This document shows positions 55,167 to 63,581 of a stretch of DNA of 64,000 nucleotides, one piece after another. How positions within the stretch are numbered: the stretch's first letter is position 1; every line of letters starts with the position of its first letter. The stretch covers positions 2,612,001 through 2,676,000 of the forward strand of contig NZ_CP150668.1 in the NCBI RefSeq assembly GCF_038024095.1, read 5' to 3'. The notes beneath the pieces are model-generated. The model made no database searches and was not told the DNA's origin. It saw nothing but the letters and a program-made list of their open reading frames with translations. Position numbers and translations under genes: made by a program. The DNA comes from Polaribacter tangerinus (GTDB lineage Bacteria; Bacteroidota; Bacteroidia; Flavobacteriales; Flavobacteriaceae).

Positions 55167-56158
55167 ATTACGTGAAGTTTTACCAGTTGATTTCTTTGTA
55201 AAATGATGGCCTCTACACAGCTAGTTGGGTGAACAAAACTATATTCTTTATGCATACAAAAATTAGTGTCAGTTGTTTCAAATAAGCCTTCAAAGTCTTT
55301 TATTCCACTAAAACTATATCTTGCAATTCTATAAATATTTTTCCCTAATTTTTCTTCAATCATAAACCAAGCTCCACTACCAATACCACCTAACCACGTT
55401 CCGTTTTTAGGGTTAAAAAGATTTAAATTTGGTTTTTCTGTTCCAATTAAGTTTGGAGTAATGTCTAATTTTTTTAAAAATGTTGACTTATATTCTTTTG
55501 CTAATGATCTGTTTTTATATTTTTCTGTTTTTTGTAAGTAAACCGAAAATATTAAATTATCGCTACTAGCTTTTAAAACATTTCCTAACGGGCTGGGAGT
55601 AATAAGTGTCGATTTTTTTAAACGTTTAATTGTTTTTTTATCAATAACTGATGCTATTAAAGTATCGGTTACAAATCTGGCACAGTTACTAGCATTTTTT
55701 ATAAATGCACCATACGGAATTTCCTTTTTACAAATTAGACTGTTAATATAATTGTTGGCTTTTTCGAAGTTAACCTCATGATTAGCACTAGCAACCAGGC
55801 GTCCTTCTCCGTGGGTTTTTTCAGGATGTTTTTCTAGCCAAAGTAAAATCTCTTTAAGATTTATAAGTTTGTTGTTTTCAAATAATGCTTTAATAGGAAC
55901 CACTAATTCAGGATCTGTTTCTTTACATCGAACTCGACCATTTCCATAACTAGTAATGTATCTTCCGAAGTCGTAATAATTTATTTCAGAACAATTTTTT
56001 TTTAAAAGTAATAATGCTGCATGACCCGCTTGTACAGCATGTTTACTTCCCACACCAATTTTAGGTAAAAATTTAGTAATTTTTTCCCAGTAGGCAGGTC
56101 TTACAATTGTATCAGGGTAAGAGAGTATAATTATAGTTCCGTTAGGATGTTGTTGCAT
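55160..56158 (-). CDS. DUF6695-like protein, possible permuted papain-fold enzyme
   Basis: 332 residues, no signal peptide. It begins GTIIILSYPDTIVRP. The segment QAGHAALLLL (His46) with YYDFGRYITSYGNGRVR is followed by THGEGRLVAS (about 115-124) and later NASNCARFVTDTLIAS (Cys159 at the start of a helix). His first and then Cys at a helix start is the order in permuted NlpC/P60 (YiiX/LRAT-like) enzymes; this is inference from motif order only. The family label DUF6695 is from memory. The ATG directly abuts the stop of the preceding gene in the murQ operon. Confidence 0.7.
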   Translation of the reverse strand: MQQHPNGTIIILSYPDTIVRPAYWEKITKFLPKIGVGSKHAVQAGHAALLLLKKNCSEINYYDFGRYITSYGNGRVRCKETDPELVVPIKALFENNKLINLKEILLWLEKHPEKTHGEGRLVASANHEVNFEKANNYINSLICKKEIPYGAFIKNASNCARFVTDTLIASVIDKKTIKRLKKSTLITPSPLGNVLKASSDNLIFSVYLQKTEKYKNRSLAKEYKSTFLKKLDITPNLIGTEKPNLNLFNPKNGTWLGGIGSGAWFMIEEKLGKNIYRIARYSFSGIKDFEGLFETTDTNFCMHKEYSFVHPTSCVEAIILQRNQLVKLHVIK

Positions 56159-56401
56159 TTAGTCATTAAATATGGCTTTTAATAACATACGAATTGTCTT
56201 AAAAGCGAAATAAAATGTAAATATTAATAAAATTATGGAAACAATTACAAAAATATAAGAAATATACTCGTTTGAACTGTTTTTATATTCTTTCATCGCC
56301 TTAAAAGATACGTTTATACATAGTGGAGTTGCTGCCAAAAGGAAAATTAAAATTCCTAAGTTTCTGAGTCCTTTTCCTAATAATTTATAATTCGTACTCA
56401 T
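56159..56401 (-). CDS. DUF6095-like small membrane protein
   Basis: 80 residues with two membrane helices (about 14-34 and 47-70), basic N-terminus and a short cytoplasmic tail. The layout and position beside murQ match a small flavobacterial family I recall as DUF6095. It overlaps the end of murQ by 4 nt (ATGA) and its stop touches the next start codon, so three genes are translationally coupled. Function unknown. Confidence 0.7.
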   Translation of the reverse strand: MSTNYKLLGKGLRNLGILIFLLAATPLCINVSFKAMKEYKNSSNEYISYIFVIVSIILLIFTFYFAFKTIRMLLKAIFND

Positions 56402-57210
56402 CTTTTGTAATTTAAAATTGCACTTCTAACATTGCCAAATTTATGAAGCAACTCCTTTGCTTCCTCTATATTTATAGAGAGTTCTTTCATGAGCATTTCT
56501 TCACCTCGTTTCAATAATTTTTTATTAGATAATTGCATATCTACCATTTTATTCCCTTTTACTTTACCAAGTTGAATCATGGTTGTAGTAGAAATCATAT
56601 TTAATACAAGTTTTTGCGCTGTGCCAGCTTTCATTCTAGAACTACCCGTAACAAACTCTGCACCAACAACAACTTCTACAGGGTATTTCGAAACACTTGC
56701 CAAAGGGCTATTTTTATTACAGGTAATGCAACCAGTTACTATTTGTTGTTCATTGCATTTTTTAAGGGCGGCAATAACATAGGGAGTAGTTCCGGAAGCT
56801 GCAATACCTACAACAACATCTTTTGTTGAAATTTGATTTTTTGTTAAATCGAGCCAACCTTGCGTTTTTGAGTCTTCTGCAAATTCTACGGCATTTCTTA
56901 TTGCAGTTTCGCCCCCTGCTATTATACCGGTTACTAGGTTTGGCGAAACTCCAAAGGTAGGCGGGCATTCAGATGCATCTACAACGCCTAATCTACCAGA
57001 AGTTCCTGCTCCCATATAAAATAATCTTCCTCCATTTTGTAATTTACTAACTATTGCATTTGTTAGTGCTTCAATTTGAGGAAGGGATTTTTCTATAGCA
57101 AAAGGTACGGTTTTGTCTTCTGTATTTATATTGGTTAGCAGTTCTCTTACAGTCATCTTTTCTAGATGATTGTATTTAGAATCTTGTTCGGTAGTTTTTA
57201 TAAAGTCCAT
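56398..57210 (-). CDS. murQ: N-acetylmuramic acid 6-phosphate etherase
   Basis: 270 residues with a SIS (sugar isomerase) domain. MurQ removes the lactyl ether from MurNAc-6-phosphate in peptidoglycan recycling. It shows TTEQDSKYNHLEKM at the start, the substrate loop GAGTSGRLGVVDASECPPTFG near residues 68-88 (quoted only in part: SGRLGVVDASECPPTFG), IAASGTTPYVIAAL near 131-144, and SSRMKAGTAQK near 190. Slightly shorter than E. coli MurQ (298). A -7 box lies only 4 nt before the ATG. No kinase (AnmK) or MurNAc PTS gene is adjacent. Confidence 0.95.
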   Translation of the reverse strand: MDFIKTTEQDSKYNHLEKMTVRELLTNINTEDKTVPFAIEKSLPQIEALTNAIVSKLQNGGRLFYMGAGTSGRLGVVDASECPPTFGVSPNLVTGIIAGGETAIRNAVEFAEDSKTQGWLDLTKNQISTKDVVVGIAASGTTPYVIAALKKCNEQQIVTGCITCNKNSPLASVSKYPVEVVVGAEFVTGSSRMKAGTAQKLVLNMISTTTMIQLGKVKGNKMVDMQLSNKKLLKRGEEMLMKELSINIEEAKELLHKFGNVRSAILNYKR

Positions 57211-57214
57211 ACAT

Positions 57215-57222
57215 CAAAAATA
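57215..57222 (-). promoter_or_regulatory. Promoter -7 box of murQ, very close to the start codon
   Basis: Minus strand TATTTTTG, exact TAnnTTTG, leaving 4 nt to the ATG at 57210. Transcription from it would start at or next to the start codon, giving a leaderless mRNA. No TTG at the -33 distance, so confidence is limited. Confidence 0.4.
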
Positions 57223-57400
57223 CTGATTTTTCCCATTCTAATTTTTAATAAAAGTGTATAGATTTTTTACAAAAATTCTAACATATAATAAGTAAAAACA
57301 CCTATTAATTTAGTTTATAATTACGGTATTAGGAGAATTAACATTATTTTATTGGTAAGAACTATCTATTATTAATTTGTATTTTTTACTGTTTTAATAA

Positions 57401-58237
57401 TTATTTATTCGCTACTAAATCTACTTCTATTACATCTGTTTCTGAAATATGGAAATATCCTAAAGGAAAGTTTTTAAAGTTTGTACTATTTACCATATTT
57501 CCTAATAATGATGCAGGTATGGTTTGAAACGGACCACCGCCACTTTGCCCACTTTGACTAGATAAAACTCTAAAATAAGTGTAAAAATCTTTAGAAATTC
57601 CAGACATTTTAATAGTTACTGTAGTAGGTAATTCTATTTCATCTTCTTGATAAAAGGCAGAAAAGTTATATTCAGAGCCATTAAAAAAACGATCCTCTAG
57701 AGTATTGTAAATATTGTTAGAAAAGTTAAATAGGTAAAAATTTTCTTCACTTCCATCATCTTTAAAAGTAACTTTTACCTCTGTTTCTTCACCAGAAAAA
57801 AGAGTTCTATCTCCTTGAACTACATTTGTAAATGTAGGCGATTTTATTTTTGTAGCAGTACCTTTATATGTTTCATTATCGTAAACTACAGTTAATTCAT
57901 ATTCGATATTATCTTGCGGAATAAAATTTATAGTTGGCGTATAATTTCCATCTAAGTTTGCATCAAAAAAAGGAATTATAGTGTTGTTATTTGTGTTTCT
58001 TAGGGTTACAATTGCATTACTAATTACCGGAATTTCATCTTCAAAGTAATCTGTAGAGCTTCTAAGTTTTACCACAGTATTGGCGGTAACAGGAAATTGA
58101 TCAAAGTAAACTTCAAAATTAGCGTCAATAATTATTTTTGGTTTTCCTGAAGGTAGCTCTATTTGTACCACTTCTTCACAGCTTGTAAAGAAAAAAAGTG
58201 CAGCAATTAATAAATTAAATATTTTTATGTTTTTCAT
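57401..58237 (-). CDS. DUF4249 domain-containing lipoprotein
   Basis: 278 residues, lipobox FFTSC (Cys20). The mature chain is a beta-sandwich-like protein with EVVQIELPSGKPKIIIDANF, TANTVVKLRSSTDYF and NIEYELTVVYDNETYKGTATKI, the typical start of DUF4249. This Bacteroidota family is almost always encoded right after a TonB-dependent receptor, as here (32 nt). It probably sits on the outer membrane next to the receptor, perhaps like SusD lipoproteins; the substrate is unknown. Confidence 0.88.
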   Translation of the reverse strand: MKNIKIFNLLIAALFFFTSCEEVVQIELPSGKPKIIIDANFEVYFDQFPVTANTVVKLRSSTDYFEDEIPVISNAIVTLRNTNNNTIIPFFDANLDGNYTPTINFIPQDNIEYELTVVYDNETYKGTATKIKSPTFTNVVQGDRTLFSGEETEVKVTFKDDGSEENFYLFNFSNNIYNTLEDRFFNGSEYNFSAFYQEDEIELPTTVTIKMSGISKDFYTYFRVLSSQSGQSGGGPFQTIPASLLGNMVNSTNFKNFPLGYFHISETDVIEVDLVANK

Positions 58238-58269
58238 AAGAGTAGGTATTAAATCTTAATTACAGAATG

Positions 58270-60648
58270 TTAAAAATTAAAATTATATGTTACTGAAGGA
58301 ACCAGTCCAAAAATAGAAGTTTTTATAGCTTCATTTCTAAAAGTTTCTCTGTTTTGAGTAAAGTTTATAGAAGCAGCATTTCTTCTGTTATATAAGTTAT
58401 AAAACCCAAAAACCCACTCTCCTTGCCATTTTCTATTTTTATTTTTTGTAGGAGTTAAAGTCGCAGAGATGTCCAATCTATGATATGCAGGTAATCTATC
58501 TGCATTTCTTCTATTATCATCATAAATAGGTACATTTAAGCCCTGAAATTCATACTGACCTACAGGATAGTTTGTAGGCTGACCAGTTTGTAATAAAAAG
58601 TTGGCATTAAATGTCCATTTTTTATTTAATTCGTAGCTAGTATTCAGAGATAAATCGTGTGTTTTATCGAAAGGAGTATTATACCATTCGCCATTATTTA
58701 TACCTGGTTCATTGGCATTTCTTCCTTCAGTTAACTGTTCCGATTTAGATAGGGTATATGCTAGCCACCCTCTAAAATTACCGGTCTCTTTTTTAAATAA
58801 TACTTCCAGTCCGTAGGCTCTTGCTTTACCATTTAAAATAACGGTTTCAATTTCATTATTGGCAACAAGATTTGCGCCGTTTATATAATCTATTCTATTT
58901 TGAATGTCTTTATAAAAAGCTTCTGTTTCTAATGAATAGTCTCCATCATTTATAGTTTTAAAGTAACCTACGGCATATTGATCTAACAGTTGAGGTTTGA
59001 TAAAAGTACCACTTGGCGTCCAAATATCTAATGGAGTAGGTGATGCTGTGTTAGATAATAAGTGTAAATACTGAGCCATTCTATTATAGCTACCTTTAAT
59101 TGATGATGTTTCGTTTAATAGGTAAGAGAAAGAAGCTCTTGGTTCGAAATTATAAAAACTAGCAAGTACATCGCTTCTATTATAGTTTACGACTCCTGTT
59201 GGAGTAGCAGATTCATATTTTTGAAAATCTTGGTTATAAATTACTGCTTCATTATTTTGATAAGTATTTAATTCATCTTGTCCCAAACGGATAAAATTGC
59301 TATATCTAAGTCCGTATTTTAAGGTTAATTTATCAGATATTTTATGGTCAGCTTCTAAATAGGCTGCAAATTCATTCGCATATTTTTTAGTAAGTGTTTC
59401 TGGTAGTATTCCAGAATCGTCTCTATTTGGAATAATTACACCTGGGTTAAACTGTGTATAAATATTGTTTACACCGTAACTTAACTTAAAATTATCTTTC
59501 AGATAGTGGTTAAAATCGTATTTAATATTATAGTTTGTAATACCAGAATCCCATTCAAAACCCACAAAGTCGAGAGTAAGTCCATAAAAATAATCGGAAT
59601 ATATAAGAGATAGGTTAGAAAATAATTTATCAGAAAAAAGGTGGTTCCACCTTAGGTTTGCCACCACATTTCCGTAATTATTTATAAAACTTTCATTAAT
59701 ACCAAAAACATCTTCACCAAAATAAGCAGAGAAATAGAGGTTGTTTTTTTTGTTAAAACGGTAATTAACTTTGGTGTTTAAATCGTAAAAGTAAGCAGTA
59801 TTATCATTATTAAAAAGAGGCAAAAATAAATGTGCATACGAAGATCTACCACCAATTAAAAATGAACTTTTTTCTTTTTCTAATGGTCCTTCTATTAACA
59901 ACCTACTAGAAACAAGACCGATACCTCCTGTTGCTTTAAACTTTTTATTGTTTCCTTCTTTTTGATATATGTCTAAAACAGACGATAATCTACCGCCATA
60001 TTTAGCAGGAATTCCTCCTTTAAAAAGATTTACATCTTTAATAACATCAGGGTTAAACACCGAGAAAAATCCAAACACATGAGAAGAATTAAAAACAATT
60101 GCTTCATCTAGCAATATTAAATTTTGATCTGCAGCACCACCACGAACATTAAATCCAGATGCGCCTTCACCAGCAGAGGTAACCCCTGGTAAAAGAATAA
60201 TAGACTTTATAATATCTGCTTCACCTAGCACTACAGGAATTTGTTTAATAGTTTTAGCAGAAAGTTTATTAACACTCATTTGGGGAGTTCTAATATTTAT
60301 TTTTTCGATACTACTTTCTATTACTATTTCTTCTAAGTTTTCAGAAGCTTCGGTTAGTTTAAAGTTTTTTGTTGTTTTTTCTGTAAGTGAAATAGATGTT
60401 ATTATTGGTGAATATCCCAAGTAACTTATTTGTATATTATACTTTCCTTTGGGAACTGTTATTGAGTAAAAGCCATATTGATTTGTGGTGGTTCCGGTAT
60501 TTAATTCTGGAAAATAAATGGAAACACCAATTAATGTTTCGTTATTAGAGTTATCGTAAACAGTTCCACTTAACGTTACTTTTTCTTGGCTAAATAAAGA
60601 AAAAGAGGTGAAAAGTACTAGGAATAAAAGAGTCTTAAAGTTTGGCAT
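58270..60648 (-). CDS. TonB-dependent receptor with carboxypeptidase-like N-terminal domain
   Basis: 792 residues. Signal peptide (about 1-20, ending LFSQ), carboxypeptidase-regulatory-like domain (about 23-105, VTLSGTVYDNSNNETLIGVSI), plug (about 115-230, PVVLGEADIIKSIILLPGV, GFNVRGGAADQNLILLDEA, DVNLFKGGIPAKYGGRLSS) and a barrel ending VTYNFNF. This is the subtype that pairs with DUF4249 rather than with SusD. It moves an unknown substrate through the outer membrane. A promoter -7 box lies 30 nt upstream. Confidence 0.93.
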   Translation of the reverse strand: MPNFKTLLFLVLFTSFSLFSQEKVTLSGTVYDNSNNETLIGVSIYFPELNTGTTTNQYGFYSITVPKGKYNIQISYLGYSPIITSISLTEKTTKNFKLTEASENLEEIVIESSIEKINIRTPQMSVNKLSAKTIKQIPVVLGEADIIKSIILLPGVTSAGEGASGFNVRGGAADQNLILLDEAIVFNSSHVFGFFSVFNPDVIKDVNLFKGGIPAKYGGRLSSVLDIYQKEGNNKKFKATGGIGLVSSRLLIEGPLEKEKSSFLIGGRSSYAHLFLPLFNNDNTAYFYDLNTKVNYRFNKKNNLYFSAYFGEDVFGINESFINNYGNVVANLRWNHLFSDKLFSNLSLIYSDYFYGLTLDFVGFEWDSGITNYNIKYDFNHYLKDNFKLSYGVNNIYTQFNPGVIIPNRDDSGILPETLTKKYANEFAAYLEADHKISDKLTLKYGLRYSNFIRLGQDELNTYQNNEAVIYNQDFQKYESATPTGVVNYNRSDVLASFYNFEPRASFSYLLNETSSIKGSYNRMAQYLHLLSNTASPTPLDIWTPSGTFIKPQLLDQYAVGYFKTINDGDYSLETEAFYKDIQNRIDYINGANLVANNEIETVILNGKARAYGLEVLFKKETGNFRGWLAYTLSKSEQLTEGRNANEPGINNGEWYNTPFDKTHDLSLNTSYELNKKWTFNANFLLQTGQPTNYPVGQYEFQGLNVPIYDDNRRNADRLPAYHRLDISATLTPTKNKNRKWQGEWVFGFYNLYNRRNAASINFTQNRETFRNEAIKTSIFGLVPSVTYNFNF

Positions 60649-60678
60649 CTTGTTTAATTATTGTTTTAATAATTTCAA

Positions 60679-60686
60679 CAAAAGTA
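60679..60686 (-). promoter_or_regulatory. Promoter -7 box of the TonB receptor-DUF4249 pair
   Basis: Minus strand TACTTTTG, exact TAnnTTTG, 30 nt before the ATG at 60648. The sequence at the -33 distance is GTTT rather than TTG. Confidence 0.5.
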
Positions 60687-60732
60687 CAAATGATATTTGG
60701 TAAGGAAACGTTAAAAAAAGGACTAAATTGAT

Positions 60733-62193
60733 TTAATTATACACTATATCTTTTACTTCTATTTTTTTATTTTTAATGAAGTCGTATAAAGTAAGTCTTC
60801 GTAGGGTATAATAATCTATCCAAAACTTTTCTAATGAATTTAAATATCTTAATACAGAGTTGTCTTTTTCTTGCAGAGCTATATTTAAATCGGTAATAGT
60901 AATTTTTCCTAAAATAAACCGTTTTTTAGTAATTTCATAACGTTTTGTAGCTATTTCTTGAGCCTTTTTAGCAGTTTTTAAAAAGTTTCGTTGATTTTGC
61001 CAATTTAATACATGTAAATAAATTTCTTGTTCAAATTCTTGTTCATCTTGTTCTACATTGGTGTTTACCAAATCTTTGTTGGCCTCCACTAATTTTCTTC
61101 TAGATTTAGAAACACCCCAATCTAATAAAGGGATGCCAACAGATAATGTAACCCTTTGTTGCTGATTATAGTCCTGAAACAAATCATTAAATACCGCACC
61201 TTGTTGTGATACTCCGAAATTAGCATTCAATCGAACTTGAAGCCTGTTGTTTCCCTTAACCTCTGCAACTTCTCTTTCGGCCTCTAAACGCTTTCTTCGA
61301 AATTCTATAACTGCTTTTCTGTTAGAATTAGCTTCTTCTAACGCTTTTTCTACAGTAACAGTAAAAGTGGTTAATTCTTTTGGGACATCTAATCGAATAT
61401 TTTCTGTTTCTAAAGCTAGATATCTAGCTAAATTTTGTGAACTTCGTTTAAGAGATATTTCGTTTGTGGTAACATTATTAATAGAGTTTAAAACAGATAA
61501 TTCTATTTGCAATAAATCGTTTTCTGCAATTTTTCCCATTTTAAATCTTCCTTTTGCAATTTTAAATAACGTATCTTGATTAGATAAGTTAGATCTTGCA
61601 ATTTTGGTTTGCATTTGGTCTTTTAAAAGAGCAAAATAACGCCTTGAAGTATTTAAAGAAATTTGTTCCATTCTTTCGATAAAATCTCTTTTTGCCTCTT
61701 CATAAATTAAAGGTTCAATTTTTTTATCCCATTTAAATTCATTGTAGAATAATGAGTTTTGACGATAATTTATAGAAAATGGAACTACAGCAAAACGTGT
61801 TGCATCATTGGCAAATAAATCTACTCTTTCTACTTGAGAACTAAATGAAAGGGTACCACCAGTAAAGGCAATATTTTGATTTAATGATACTACACCTTCT
61901 AACCGAGATTGATTGGTTTGCACAAAAATATCTTCACCACTATCATTTGTAAGTCTGTTAATAGAGTTAGAATAAGAGGGTAGCGTTGCATCTAATCTTA
62001 ATTGTGGTAAAAAACTAGCTTTATAGTTTCTAAATCGCCAGTAACTTGCTTGATTTTGATTCAGTAACGTTTTATAATCTGGAGATTTTTCTTGAGCAAT
62101 GGTAATTGCTTCCTCTAAAGTGATAAATTTTTGCTCTTGACAAAATGTGACACTACTAAGAAGAGCGCACAAAATAATACTAATTTTTTTCAT
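60733..62193 (-). CDS. TolC family outer-membrane efflux protein
   Basis: 486 residues, signal peptide (about 1-18, ending TFCQ). The protein has the duplicated helical barrel pattern of TolC/OEP proteins: FITLEEAITIAQEKSPDYKTLLNQNQA at the start (quoted in part: LEEAITIAQEKSPDYK) and long amphipathic helices near 180-260 and 380-460 with RFKMGKIAENDLLQIEL and RFILGKITITDLNIALQ, the two tip motifs. It forms the outer-membrane duct for the MacB-like permease and adaptor encoded just upstream (6 nt). Confidence 0.93.
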   Translation of the reverse strand: MKKISIILCALLSSVTFCQEQKFITLEEAITIAQEKSPDYKTLLNQNQASYWRFRNYKASFLPQLRLDATLPSYSNSINRLTNDSGEDIFVQTNQSRLEGVVSLNQNIAFTGGTLSFSSQVERVDLFANDATRFAVVPFSINYRQNSLFYNEFKWDKKIEPLIYEEAKRDFIERMEQISLNTSRRYFALLKDQMQTKIARSNLSNQDTLFKIAKGRFKMGKIAENDLLQIELSVLNSINNVTTNEISLKRSSQNLARYLALETENIRLDVPKELTTFTVTVEKALEEANSNRKAVIEFRRKRLEAEREVAEVKGNNRLQVRLNANFGVSQQGAVFNDLFQDYNQQQRVTLSVGIPLLDWGVSKSRRKLVEANKDLVNTNVEQDEQEFEQEIYLHVLNWQNQRNFLKTAKKAQEIATKRYEITKKRFILGKITITDLNIALQEKDNSVLRYLNSLEKFWIDYYTLRRLTLYDFIKNKKIEVKDIVYN

Positions 62194-62199
62194 AATTTA

Positions 62200-63573
62200 T
62201 TAGTGTCTAATAGCTTCAATCGGACTCTTACTTGCAGCAGATTTTGCAGGTGCGATGCCAAATATTAACCCAATTAAAGTAGCTACAAAAAAGGATAATA
62301 AAATTGAACTTAGCGATAATATAGTTTCTATTCCTGTTGATATTTCTAAAACATACGAAGAAAATATTCCTAAGATAATACCTATAATTCCTCCACCAAT
62401 ACTTACCAAAACAGATTCTGTTAAAAACTGAAGAATTACATCTTCTTTGGTTGCACCAATGGCTCTAATAATACCAATTTCTTTAGTTCTTTCTAAAACA
62501 GAGGCTAGCATAATATTCATTATTCCAATACCCCCGATTAATAAAGAAATTCCTGCAATAATACTAAGAACGATGTTAAAAATTTGCTTTGTTTTTTGTT
62601 GTTGCTTTAAAAGTTGAATTGGTATAGAAATTTCAAAATCGACTAGCTCGTTATGTCTTCTTTTTAGCATTCTGCTTAAAACATCTGCTGTTGCATTTAG
62701 TTCCGACGAATTATTTACCTGAACAACCAATTTGTCTATTTGATGATAATTGCCTCTTGGAATTCTTTTTTTAGGTCCTTGCTGGCCACCACCATTAATA
62801 ATAATCATGCCACCACCTCCAGTATTCAGTGGTTTATCACTAATAATTTTTCTGTCTTTATAGCGAACTAAAAAAGTTTGGAGAGGAATATAAATATCTG
62901 TATTCATATCTCTTATACCTAAGCTCTCTTGTGCATTGTCTGAAATAAATTTTTCTTCAATTACCCCAATTACTTGTAGCCAAACATCTTTTACTTTAAT
63001 TCTTTTACCAATAGCACTTTCTCCAGTAAATAGTTTTTTTTCTATTTTTTTTCCAATAATACAAACGGGTAGTGCATTGATACTTTGTGCTGATGAAAAA
63101 TTTTTACCACTCTCTATATAAATGTTTGAGGTTTCAAAATAATCACTAGAAACCCCTACCAGTTTTACTGGACTTTGTCTCCCTTTTTTGATCACATAAG
63201 TTTCTAAAATTATTTCTGGACTTACTCTTTTAATAGAAGGTACATTCTTTTTAATGCTAGCAACATCTAACAAATCTAATCCTTTAGAAAAACGTTTCGA
63301 TTCTGTTGCATTATCAGATGATTCCTCTTCTGTGTTATCATCTTTTTCATCGGGAATAGGAGTAATTACTATATTATTTACCCCTACAAGTTCTAATTGA
63401 GCTAGAATTTCCTTTTCAGCACCATTTCCAATGGCTAACATTGTTATTACAGCAGCAACACCAAAAATAATTCCTAAAGAAGTTAGCAGTGTTCTCACCT
63501 TATTAGTTGTAATAACCCGAACGGCTTCACTAAAATTAGATTTTAGTTTTTCTATGTAGATTTTATCAAACAT
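62200..63573 (-). CDS. ABC transporter permease, MacB/FtsX type
   Basis: 457 residues from the ATG at 63573; the upstream TTG would only add four residues. One membrane helix near 30-50 (VRTLLTSLGIIFGVAAVITML), a large periplasmic MacB_PCD domain (about 55-325) and three C-terminal helices (about 335-360, 380-410, 420-445) with LERTKEIGIIRAIGATKEDV between them. No ATPase domain is fused, unlike E. coli MacB, so a separate ATP-binding subunit is needed and is not in this window downstream. The periplasmic domain has an acidic low-complexity loop near 72-88 (DEKDDNTEEESSD). Confidence 0.92.
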   Translation of the reverse strand: MFDKIYIEKLKSNFSEAVRVITTNKVRTLLTSLGIIFGVAAVITMLAIGNGAEKEILAQLELVGVNNIVITPIPDEKDDNTEEESSDNATESKRFSKGLDLLDVASIKKNVPSIKRVSPEIILETYVIKKGRQSPVKLVGVSSDYFETSNIYIESGKNFSSAQSINALPVCIIGKKIEKKLFTGESAIGKRIKVKDVWLQVIGVIEEKFISDNAQESLGIRDMNTDIYIPLQTFLVRYKDRKIISDKPLNTGGGGMIIINGGGQQGPKKRIPRGNYHQIDKLVVQVNNSSELNATADVLSRMLKRRHNELVDFEISIPIQLLKQQQKTKQIFNIVLSIIAGISLLIGGIGIMNIMLASVLERTKEIGIIRAIGATKEDVILQFLTESVLVSIGGGIIGIILGIFSSYVLEISTGIETILSLSSILLSFFVATLIGLIFGIAPAKSAASKSPIEAIRH

Positions 63574-63581
63574 AAAAAGAC

